Source of the DNA: a bacterium
GTDB lineage: Bacteria; Campylobacterota; Campylobacteria; Campylobacterales; Sulfurimonadaceae
Assembly: GCA_018824795.1 (NCBI GenBank)
Contig: JAHJFL010000001.1
Coordinates: 1-13,246, forward strand
Length of the DNA: 13,246 nucleotides
Reading direction: 5' to 3'
Program-made: the position numbers and the translations under genes
Shown here: one piece after another, positions 6,962 to 13,246 of the stretch
Position numbering within the stretch: position 1 is the first letter of the stretch
How the letters are laid out: each line of letters starts with the position of its first letter
The notes under the pieces: model-generated
Told to the model about the DNA's origin: nothing
Database searches by the model: none
The model's input: only the letters and a program-made list of their open reading frames with translations

Positions 6962-8158
6962 ATTTCTTAAAACAGTCAATATATCAACTTCACTTGCTTT
7001 TTTAGCTGGATAATACGCAGAAATAACTACAATAACAAAAGCTCCACTGACAATAAGTAGAAAATCTTGCAAACTTAAATCAAGCGGCAATGTTGAAGTA
7101 GGATAGACATCTTTAGGAAGAGAAACGATATCAAAATTACCCAAGATCCATAAACCGCTCATGCCAAAGACAATACCTGCAAAAATACCACCTAAGCCTA
7201 TAACTACGCCTAAGTATAAAAATACTTTTTTAATTTCAATATTCGTTGCACCAAGAGAAAGAAGTAATGCAATTTCGCCTCTTCTATTCATTACAGTCAT
7301 TAAAAGAGAAGAGATAATATTTATCGAGGCAATTAAAATAATAAGCATCAAAACAATGAAAAGAGAAGTTTTTTCAAGCTCAAGAGCAGCAAAAAAATTC
7401 TGATTATCTTCCCACCACCCTTTAATACTTACAGTTTGCGGTAAAAATTCTTTTATAAGAGCGATGTCCTTCTCCGGATTAGGAGAAAAAACATGAATTC
7501 CATCATATTGGTTCGATGGCATCCCAAGTATAGCCTGAAGTGAAGATAGTGTTGTATAACTGTATGCCTTATCGTAAGCAGATAAACCAGAATCAAAAAA
7601 GCCCTGCACTTCAAAACGCTTAATTTTTGGTGTAACAGCTAAACCGCCCGGCTCAAGATGAGTAAAAAGATACATAAGTTTGTCACCCATGACAAGGTCA
7701 AACTCATCTTTTAAAGATTTTCCGATGAGAACATCAAATTTACCGACAGTCACATTTTTCATGGCTTCATGAACAACACTATTTACTTTTTGCTCATCTT
7801 CAAAATTGACACCAAAAATGTATCCACCTTCAAGTTTTGAGCCGTTTCTCGTCATAATTGCTGTTTGAATATAGGGGCTAAACGCTAAATTTGGAAATTG
7901 TATCTGCAGGTCAATCAAAAGGTTTTCATCGACAGAGCCATAAAATTTTGGCATGACAGTAAGAGGGTAGTTCATAATAGTGAGTTTCTTCTTAAACTCT
8001 TTATCAAAGCCATTCATAAGCGCCATAGCAATTAAAAGTACCGCTACACCAAGCGAGATACCTAAAAATGCTAAAAGAGCCGATAAGAAGATAAATGGCT
8101 GCTCTTTGTCAAAACGCAGAAAGCGCTTTACGAGATAGGGTACGATTGAATTCTTCAA
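6956..8158 (-). CDS. LolC/LolE-family lipoprotein-releasing ABC transporter permease
   Basis: Predicted inner-membrane permease of a LolCDE-type exporter that extracts mature lipoproteins from the inner membrane and passes them to LolA, powered by an ATPase (LolD) not present here. The 400 residues show the MacB/FtsX layout: a first helix (about 23-49), a large periplasmic domain (about 50-262), then three helices (about 264-289, 312-339, 364-384). The stretch [15 protein letters not shown] (291-305) between helices 2 and 3 is the typical FtsX-domain signature, and the C-terminus [19 protein letters not shown] is typical of LolC/E. The start is TTG (8158-8156), overlapping the secA stop as TTGA; no other start keeps the first helix. 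The only SD-like bases (AAGG) are 12 away, so translation is probably coupled to secA. LolC, LolE or a single hybrid subunit cannot be separated by eye. Confidence 0.88.
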   Translation of the reverse strand: MKNSIVPYLVKRFLRFDKEQPFIFLSALLAFLGISLGVAVLLIAMALMNGFDKEFKKKLTIMNYPLTVMPKFYGSVDENLLIDLQIQFPNLAFSPYIQTAIMTRNGSKLEGGYIFGVNFEDEQKVNSVVHEAMKNVTVGKFDVLIGKSLKDEFDLVMGDKLMYLFTHLEPGGLAVTPKIKRFEVQGFFDSGLSAYDKAYSYTTLSSLQAILGMPSNQYDGIHVFSPNPEKDIALIKEFLPQTVSIKGWWEDNQNFFAALELEKTSLFIVLMLIILIASINIISSLLMTVMNRRGEIALLLSLGATNIEIKKVFLYLGVVIGLGGIFAGIVFGMSGLWILGNFDIVSLPKDVYPTSTLPLDLSLQDFLLIVSGAFVIVVISAYYPAKKASEVDILTVLRNE

Positions 8159-10737
8159 GAAGCAAAAACACCTTTTTTAGGCCCACTTTTACCGCAGCAT
8201 TGTTTATATTTAAGTCCGCTTCCGCATGGACAAGGGTCATTTCTTGCTATTTTTTTCTCAGAAGATGTTTCATCATCTTCATCTTCATCAGAATGATTTA
8301 AATGAAGTCCCATATTGTTTTTTTGATTTTCTTCAGCGAGTTTTGCAGCTAGTCTTTGAGCTTCATCTTCAGCAGACTCAACCCTAAACTGAATAATCTG
8401 TAAAGTTTTAATTGTATTGAATTTAATATCATTAATAAGCTCACCAAAAAGCGAAAAACTCTCTTTTTTATACTCAACTAAAGGATCTTTTTGGTTGTAT
8501 GCGCGGAGTCTTATTCCTGTTTTCATACTGTCCATTGCATAAAGGTGTTCTCTCCACGCACTGTCAAGCTCTTTTAGATAAAATTCTTTTTCTATCTCTT
8601 TTCTAATACTTTCATCGACTACACTCATTTTGTTGTCATAAGATTTTTTGAGGATATCTGTAAGAGCTTCAAGAAGTTCATCATACTCATAAGCCGAAAG
8701 CTCCTCTGTACTTAACTTAAAATTTATGTGCTCATGCAATAGCTCAGATAGCTTTTTAAGATTAAAATCTTCTCTTGCTCCACCGTCAAAAATATCTGCT
8801 AAAAGCAATAAATTTTGAACATATTCCGCTCTAATATCATTGATTTTAGAGCTAATATCAAACTCTTTACTTAAAAGCTGATTTCTGAATTTATAAACAA
8901 TTTTTCTCTGTTCATTGGCAACATCATCATATTCAACTATATGCTTTCTGCCTTCATAGTGCATATTTTCAACTTTTTTCTGTGCTTTCTCAACAGCACG
9001 TGTCACCATTTTTGACTCGATATATTCGCCATCTTCAACACCAAGTCTTTCCATAATAGATTTGATTTTATCTGAACCAAATATTCTTAGAAGGGTGTCT
9101 TCAAGAGAGAGATAAAATTGCGTCGTACCTGCATCACCCTGTCTTCCGGAACGACCACGAAGTTGATTATCTATACGACGGTTTTCATGTCTCTCTGTCC
9201 CGATAATATACAATCCGCCTAAAGCTTTGACTTCTTCATTTACTTTAATGTCAACACCACGTCCTGCCATATTTGTAGCAATCGTCACAGCGCCTTTTGC
9301 ACCCGCGTTTTTAATAATTTCACCCTCTTGTTCGTGGTTCTTAGCATTTAATACAGTATGTGCTATTTTCTCTTTTTTCAAAAGAGAGTGAAGAAGTTCT
9401 GATTTTTCAATAGATGCAGTACCAATAAGAATTGGTTGTCCTGTTTGAGAAAGTTTTTTGATTGTTTCTATAACTGCTTCAAATTTCTCTTTTTCAGTTT
9501 TATAAATTAAATCATTTAAGTCAGCTCTCGTAATTGGAATATTTGTTGGAATAGAAACAACATCAAGCGCATAAATTTGTGCAAACTCAGTTGCTTCTGT
9601 CTCTGCAGTTCCTGTCATACCGGCTAATTTATCGTACATTCTAAAATAATTTTGGAATGTAATATCTGCCAATGTCTGCGTTTCTTCTTTTATGGAAACG
9701 CCCTCTTTTGCTTCAAGTGCCTGATGCAGACCTTCTGAAAAACGTCTTCCTTCACTAAGTCTTCCTGTAAACTCATCAACTATGACGACTTCACCATTTC
9801 TAACTACATAATCGACATCATTTGTAAAAAGGTAGTTTGCTTTAAGCGCTTGGTCAAGCATATGAGGAAGCGAAGCGTTTTCAGCACTGTAAAGATTTTC
9901 AACTTTAAATAACTCTTCTGCCCGGGTAATTCCCTCTTCTGTAATTAAGACAACTTTATCTTTCTCATCCACAGTGAAATGTTCATCTCTCACTAAATTC
10001 AAAGCTATCTTATTTGCATCTTCAAAATCCTGCATTGCTCTGTTTGTCGGGCCAGAGATAATCAAAGGAGTTCTTGCTTCATCAATCAAAATTGAATCCA
10101 CTTCATCGACAATTACGAAGTGATGACCTCTTTGTGCCATATTATCACGAGAATAACTCATATTATCACGAAGATAATCAAAGCCAAACTCATTGTTGGT
10201 GCCATAAGTAATGTCACACATATATGCTTCTCTTTTTAAAGCTGCATCATGCATATCTTCCAAGATTACACCAACGCTATACCCAAGAAAACTATAAAGG
10301 GCACCCATCTCTCTTGCATCTCTAGAAGCAAGGTAGTCATTCACCGTTACTAAGTGAACGCCCTTGCCTTCCATTGCGTTTAGAACAATTGGCAAGGTTG
10401 CTACAAGTGTTTTACCCTCACCTGTTTTCATCTCAGCTATTCTTCCTTCGTGAAGAACCATACCACCAACAAGCTGTACATCAAAATGTCTCATATTCAA
10501 GACTCTCTTTGCAGCTTCTCTTGTAATAGCAAAAGAATCCGACAGTACGTCGTCTAATGTTTTTGCATTACTTACAACGCTCTCTTTTAGCTTTAAAAAC
10601 TCTATCTTCAGTTCATCATCAGTCAATGACGCATACTTTGCCTCAAGTTCGTTAATTTTTTTCAGTTTTTTGAAATATCTTTTTAATTCTCTATCATTTG
10701 ACGTTCCAAATATCTTACCCATGAATGCTTGTAGCAT
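8155..10737 (-). CDS. secA: Protein translocase ATPase SecA
   Basis: Cytoplasmic and membrane-associated ATPase that pushes unfolded preproteins through SecYEG. Numbered from the ATG at 10737 the protein has 860 residues: Walker A MKTGEGKT (103-110), Walker B IVDEVDS (209-215), LRDNM, the TPLIISGP segment, the GMTGTAETE segment of the second nucleotide-binding fold, and the arginine-rich [20 protein letters not shown] motif. The C-terminus has an acidic linker ([12 protein letters not shown]) and a zinc-binding tail [13 protein letters not shown] (C836, C838, C847, C848), the SecB- and ribosome-interacting element. The frame extends two codons further to a TTG at 10743, but AAGG lies directly against that TTG and exactly 6 bases before the ATG, so the ATG is preferred. 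The permease gene overlaps its 3' end by 4 bases, forming a two-gene operon; lolA is divergent. Confidence 0.98.
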   Translation of the reverse strand: MLQAFMGKIFGTSNDRELKRYFKKLKKINELEAKYASLTDDELKIEFLKLKESVVSNAKTLDDVLSDSFAITREAAKRVLNMRHFDVQLVGGMVLHEGRIAEMKTGEGKTLVATLPIVLNAMEGKGVHLVTVNDYLASRDAREMGALYSFLGYSVGVILEDMHDAALKREAYMCDITYGTNNEFGFDYLRDNMSYSRDNMAQRGHHFVIVDEVDSILIDEARTPLIISGPTNRAMQDFEDANKIALNLVRDEHFTVDEKDKVVLITEEGITRAEELFKVENLYSAENASLPHMLDQALKANYLFTNDVDYVVRNGEVVIVDEFTGRLSEGRRFSEGLHQALEAKEGVSIKEETQTLADITFQNYFRMYDKLAGMTGTAETEATEFAQIYALDVVSIPTNIPITRADLNDLIYKTEKEKFEAVIETIKKLSQTGQPILIGTASIEKSELLHSLLKKEKIAHTVLNAKNHEQEGEIIKNAGAKGAVTIATNMAGRGVDIKVNEEVKALGGLYIIGTERHENRRIDNQLRGRSGRQGDAGTTQFYLSLEDTLLRIFGSDKIKSIMERLGVEDGEYIESKMVTRAVEKAQKKVENMHYEGRKHIVEYDDVANEQRKIVYKFRNQLLSKEFDISSKINDIRAEYVQNLLLLADIFDGGAREDFNLKKLSELLHEHINFKLSTEELSAYEYDELLEALTDILKKSYDNKMSVVDESIRKEIEKEFYLKELDSAWREHLYAMDSMKTGIRLRAYNQKDPLVEYKKESFSLFGELINDIKFNTIKTLQIIQFRVESAEDEAQRLAAKLAEENQKNNMGLHLNHSDEDEDDETSSEKKIARNDPCPCGSGLKYKQCCGKSGPKKGVFAS

Positions 10738-10743
10738 TTGCAA

Positions 10744-10747
10744 CCTT
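10744..10747 (-). promoter_or_regulatory. Ribosome binding site deciding the secA start
   Basis: AAGG on the minus strand is followed by TTGCAA and then ATG (10737-10735). Its spacing of 6 suits the ATG and rules against the TTG at 10743, which it touches. Confidence 0.7.
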
Positions 10748-10754
10748 ATATGTG

Positions 10755-10782
10755 ATTACTATATAATATACTATATAGTAAT
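10755..10782 (-). promoter_or_regulatory. 28-bp AT palindrome at the probable secA promoter
   Basis: ATTACTATATA (10755-10765) and TATATAGTAAT (10772-10782) are exact 11-base reverse complements; the centre TATA (10767-10770) also pairs, leaving one mismatched pair (10766/10771). It contains -10-like hexamers for secA on the minus strand (TATATT at 10770-10765, or TATAGT on either side), giving a leader of about 20 bases. A perfect TATAAT is also present on the plus strand at 10762-10767, which could fire toward lolA with a long leader. Whether it binds a regulator is unknown; AT-only palindromes arise easily by chance. Confidence 0.45.
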
Positions 10783-10889
10783 TCTTAAAATAGGTGTTAT
10801 TTTAGCACACAAAAAATAATAGTAGGCATAAATAAAATAATGAACGCAGAATATGTTAATATTAAACAATATGTAAACAGTCACTTAGA

Positions 10890-10895
10890 TATAAT
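10890..10895 (+). promoter_or_regulatory. -10 box of lolA
   Basis: A perfect TATAAT, followed by a T-run, lies 24 bases before the lolA ATG. It predicts a start near 10902 and a short leader holding AAGGA (10910-10914), 5 bases from the ATG. No consensus -35 is seen; the upstream DNA is A/T-rich, including the palindrome TTAATATTAA at 10856-10865. Confidence 0.65.
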
Positions 10896-10919
10896 TTTTT
10901 CAAAATAGCAAGGAACAGC

Positions 10920-11435
10920 ATGAGATACATTTTACTCCCTCTAACTCTCTTTTCACTCAGTTATGCTTCAATAGAAAATATTAGTTCGTTTAAAGCAGAT
11001 TTTGTTCAAAGCGTAACAGACGAAAAAAATAAAGTTATACATTATAACGGTAACGTTATTGCACTAAAGCCACAAAACGCTCTATGGAAGTACTCCAAAC
11101 CCATTGCAAAAGATGTTTACATGAATCCACAGACCATAGTAATTATTGAGCCAGAAATTGAACAGGTAATTATTAGAAAGGTAGAATCAAATTTTGACTT
11201 TTTCAATATGATAAGCCATGCAAAAAAAACAGGTGAAAACAGATATGAAACATCCTTTCAAAATACAAAGTTTAATATAAGAACTAAAAACGACATAGTT
11301 GAATCTATAAGCTATAAAGATGAGTTTGAAAATCAGATAGAGATAGTATTTAAGAACCAAATACAAAATGAAAGTGTAGAAAAAGATATTTTTGTGCCAA
11401 AGATTCCAAAGGATTATGACGTTATAAAAGATTAA
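10920..11435 (+). CDS. lolA: Outer-membrane lipoprotein carrier protein LolA
   Basis: Periplasmic chaperone that accepts lipoproteins released by the LolCDE complex and ferries them to the outer membrane. The 171 residues begin with a signal peptide, MRYILLPLTLFSLSYA, probably cut after A16. The mature part opens with FKADFVQSV (24-32), the usual LolA opening strand, then a G-N-V strand and P-x-x-ALWKYSKP (51-61) with W56, matching the family's tryptophan-containing strand. IIEPEIEQVIIRKV (75-88) corresponds to the next conserved strand pair. It is shorter than E. coli LolA (203) but of ordinary size for this phylum. Placement beside secA and the Lol-type permease supports the call. LolB is generally not recognised in Campylobacterota, so delivery at the outer membrane may differ from E. 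coli (background knowledge, not tested here). Shine-Dalgarno AAGGA is well placed. Confidence 0.92.
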   Translation: MRYILLPLTLFSLSYASIENISSFKADFVQSVTDEKNKVIHYNGNVIALKPQNALWKYSKPIAKDVYMNPQTIVIIEPEIEQVIIRKVESNFDFFNMISHAKKTGENRYETSFQNTKFNIRTKNDIVESISYKDEFENQIEIVFKNQIQNESVEKDIFVPKIPKDYDVIKD

Positions 11436-11471
11436 GAACAGTATATGAACACTAAAAAACTGCACGAAAGC

Positions 11472-11494
11472 TAACGACGCGATAGGCGTCGTTA
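11472..11494. terminator. Hairpin between convergent lolA and acnB, probable bidirectional terminator
   Basis: TAACGACGC (11472-11480) and GCGTCGTTA (11486-11494) are exact 9-base reverse complements with a 5-base loop, by far the most GC-rich stem in any gap here. On the plus strand it is followed by TTTAAAAATT, a weak U-tract, 36 bases after lolA. On the minus strand it comes 8 bases after the acnB stop but lacks a T-run beyond. It most likely ends lolA transcripts and may also protect or end acnB transcripts. Confidence 0.65.
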
Positions 11495-11502
11495 TTTAAA
11501 AA

Positions 11503-13246
11503 TTATACAGCTTTAATTGTTACGCCGTATTTCTCTTCTGCTACAGTACGAGCTTCCAAGTGGTAATTCTTAATTTCATTGAAGTTAAGGTATTTGTAAA
11601 CATCTGCAGTTTTTCCTGCAAGTTTTTGTGGAACTATGCTCATGTACTCTTCTACTGTAGGAATACGTCCTAATTTAGAACATACAGCCGCAAGCTCCGC
11701 AGAACCAAGATAAACCTGAGTCCCTTTTCCTAGACGGTTGTCAAAGTTACGAGTAGAAGTTGAAAATACTGTTGAGCCTGGACGTGAACTTGCCTGGTTA
11801 CCCATACAAAGTGAACATCCCGGTACTTCTGTTTGTGCTTCAATAGCTTTGAAAACATCATAGTAACCTTCATTGATAAGTTGTTGCTCATCCATACGAG
11901 TTGGTGGAACAATCCAGAACTTCTCAACTGCAACTTTACCTTCACCACGCATAACTTCGCCAGCTGCACGGTAGTGACCGATGTTTGTCATACAAGAACC
12001 TAGGAATACTTCATCAATTTTTTCACCAGCAACTTCACTTAAAAGTTTAACATTATCTGGATCATTAGGACAAGCAAGAATTGGTTCTGTAATGTCATTA
12101 AGGTCAATGTTAATAACTGCTGCGTATTCTGCATCAGCATCTGGTTGCATTAATGATGGAGCAGCTACCCACTCTTTCATTCTGTCTGCACGACGCTGTA
12201 GTGTACGAGCATCAGAATAACCATCAGCTATCATTGACTCAATAAGAACTATGTTCGATTTTAGGTATTCAACTACAGGCTCTTTGTTTAAAAGAACTGT
12301 ACAAGCAGCTGCAGAACGTTCAGCAGATGCATCTGAAAGCTCAAATGCTTGTTCAGCTTTAAGCTCAGGAAGACCTTCAATCTCTAAAATACGTCCGTTG
12401 AAAATGTTTTTCTTACCTTTTTTCTCTACAGTTAAAAGACCTTCTTTAATTGCATAGTAAGGGATTGCGTTTACAAGGTCACGTAGTGTAATACCCGGTT
12501 GTAATTCACCACTAAATCTTACAAGTACAGATTCTGGCATCGTAAGAGGCATAGAACCTGTAACACCAGCGAACGCAACGATTCCAGAACCACCAGGGAA
12601 AGAGATACCGATTGGGAAACGTGTATGTGAATCCGCACCAGTTCCAACTGTATCTGGAAGAGTTAAACGGTTTAACCATGAGTGAATAACTCCATCACCC
12701 GGACGAAGAGCAACACCTGAACGGTTAGAGATAAAATCAGGAAGTGTATGGTGCATTACAACGTCAGACGGTTTTGGATATGCCGCTGTGTGACAGAAAG
12801 ATTGCATTACAAGATCAGCTGAGAAACCAAGTGCCGCAAGCTCTTTAATCTCATCACGTGTCATTGGACCAGTTGTATCTTGAGAGCCAACAGTTGTAGT
12901 AACTGGTTCAACATACATACCTGGACGAACACCATCCATTCCACAAGCTTTTCCTACCATTTTTTGAGCAAGAGTGTAACCCTTACCACTGTCAGCCGGT
13001 TGTTCAGCAGTTAAGAATGCATCAGATGCACTTAAACCTAAAACACTACGAGCTTTAGAAGTTAAACCACGACCAATAATTAATGGAATACGACCACCAG
13101 CACGCACTTCATCTGTAATTGTATTAGGGTTTAATTTAAAAGTTGCAACACACTTACCGTCTTTATGTGCTTCACCTTTGTATGGATAAATTGTAACAAC
13201 GTCACCAGTTTCCATAGCGCTCACATCCATTTCTAATGGTAACGCA
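11503..13246 (-). CDS. acnB: Aconitase B (bifunctional aconitate hydratase), C-terminal two thirds
   Basis: Isomerises citrate and isocitrate through cis-aconitate using a [4Fe-4S] cluster; many AcnB proteins also accept 2-methyl-cis-aconitate, and apo-AcnB can bind mRNA. The open frame runs off the right edge (the residues before the internal Met at 13230 read ALPLE), so the N-terminal HEAT-like domain and most of the swivel domain are missing. Numbered from that Met, the cluster cysteines are C413 ([11 protein letters not shown]) and C472/C475 ([17 protein letters not shown]); the spacings of 59 and 3 equal those of E. coli C710, C769 and C772. [20 protein letters not shown] (196-215) is the active-site block containing the DSH motif. 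The last 575 residues correspond to E. coli AcnB in length. Being AcnB rather than AcnA is shown by the C-terminal position of the cluster ligands and the sequence pattern. It converges on lolA. Confidence 0.97.
   Translation of the reverse strand, partial: ALPLEMDVSAMETGDVVTIYPYKGEAHKDGKCVATFKLNPNTITDEVRAGGRIPLIIGRGLTSKARSVLGLSASDAFLTAEQPADSGKGYTLAQKMVGKACGMDGVRPGMYVEPVTTTVGSQDTTGPMTRDEIKELAALGFSADLVMQSFCHTAAYPKPSDVVMHHTLPDFISNRSGVALRPGDGVIHSWLNRLTLPDTVGTGADSHTRFPIGISFPGGSGIVAFAGVTGSMPLTMPESVLVRFSGELQPGITLRDLVNAIPYYAIKEGLLTVEKKGKKNIFNGRILEIEGLPELKAEQAFELSDASAERSAAACTVLLNKEPVVEYLKSNIVLIESMIADGYSDARTLQRRADRMKEWVAAPSLMQPDADAEYAAVINIDLNDITEPILACPNDPDNVKLLSEVAGEKIDEVFLGSCMTNIGHYRAAGEVMRGEGKVAVEKFWIVPPTRMDEQQLINEGYYDVFKAIEAQTEVPGCSLCMGNQASSRPGSTVFSTSTRNFDNRLGKGTQVYLGSAELAAVCSKLGRIPTVEEYMSIVPQKLAGKTADVYKYLNFNEIKNYHLEARTVAEEKYGVTIKAV

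Noticed and set aside
8187..8240. SecA zinc tail ending CC instead of CH
   Set aside because: Both forms are widespread among bacteria, so it is not unusual.
8230..8300. Simple repeat of cat-ctt units near the secA 3' end
   Set aside because: It encodes the acidic linker before the zinc tail (Asp/Glu run), common in SecA.
10138..10171. Direct repeat CATATTATCACGA, two copies 21 bases apart inside secA
   Set aside because: It encodes the peptide RDNM twice (LRDNM and SRDNM) in a normal SecA region; the repeat is in phase with codons and needs no other explanation.
10741..10743. TTG as the start of secA
   Set aside because: The Shine-Dalgarno AAGG touches it, while the ATG two codons later has ideal spacing of 6.
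1..13246. Mobile elements, CRISPR, RNA genes, toxin-antitoxin or defence systems
   Set aside because: No spaced repeats, transposase-like or integrase-like frames, tRNA-like cloverleaf or candidate small-gene pair was seen; the gaps are all under 200 bases and hold regulatory DNA only.

Overview
The window is AT-rich and densely coding. Its gene content and order point to a free-living member of the Campylobacterota (Epsilonproteobacteria), in the Sulfurimonas/Sulfurovum/Sulfurospirillum range. The evidence is a monomeric NADP-type isocitrate dehydrogenase followed by malate dehydrogenase (the same order as icd-mdh in Campylobacter jejuni), and lolA divergent from secA with a Lol-type permease just after secA (the order of Cj0943-Cj0942c-Cj0941c as I recall it). 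The genus cannot be fixed by eye.

Layout, left to right: (1) positions 1-452, minus strand, the first 150 codons of mdh, cut by the window edge. (2) 453-595, an intergenic region with the icd terminator, a pair of TTTTATAAAA dyads and a near-perfect 30-bp palindrome lying over the probable mdh promoter. (3) 596-2770, minus, icd. (4) 2909-3853, minus, mltG, a membrane-anchored endolytic murein transglycosylase. (5) 3783-6947, plus, a 1054-residue AsmA/YhdP-like (DUF3971-type) envelope protein; its 5' end overlaps the 5' end of mltG head to head. (6) 6956-8158, minus, a LolC/LolE-family permease with a TTG start, overlapping the end of secA by 4 bases. (7) 8155-10737, minus, secA; the ribosome binding site supports an ATG two codons inside the longest frame. 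(8) 10738-10919, the divergent secA/lolA promoter region, with another long AT palindrome. (9) 10920-11435, plus, lolA. (10) 11472-11494, a hairpin between the convergent lolA and acnB. (11) 11503-13246, minus, the C-terminal two thirds of acnB, cut at its 5' end.

Two functional themes alternate. Central carbon metabolism: AcnB, Icd and Mdh catalyse steps of the TCA cycle, or of the reductive TCA cycle that many autotrophic members of this phylum run. Envelope building: SecA drives protein export; the Lol-type permease and LolA move lipoproteins from the inner membrane; MltG ends growing glycan strands; the YhdP-like protein probably helps carry phospholipid between membranes. No tRNA, rRNA, CRISPR array, insertion sequence, phage or defence gene was seen. 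No stretch over 300 bases lacks a gene. I found no convincing undescribed multi-gene system. The points most worth a second look are the head-to-head coding overlap of mltG with the YhdP-like gene and the palindromes at the mdh and secA promoters.
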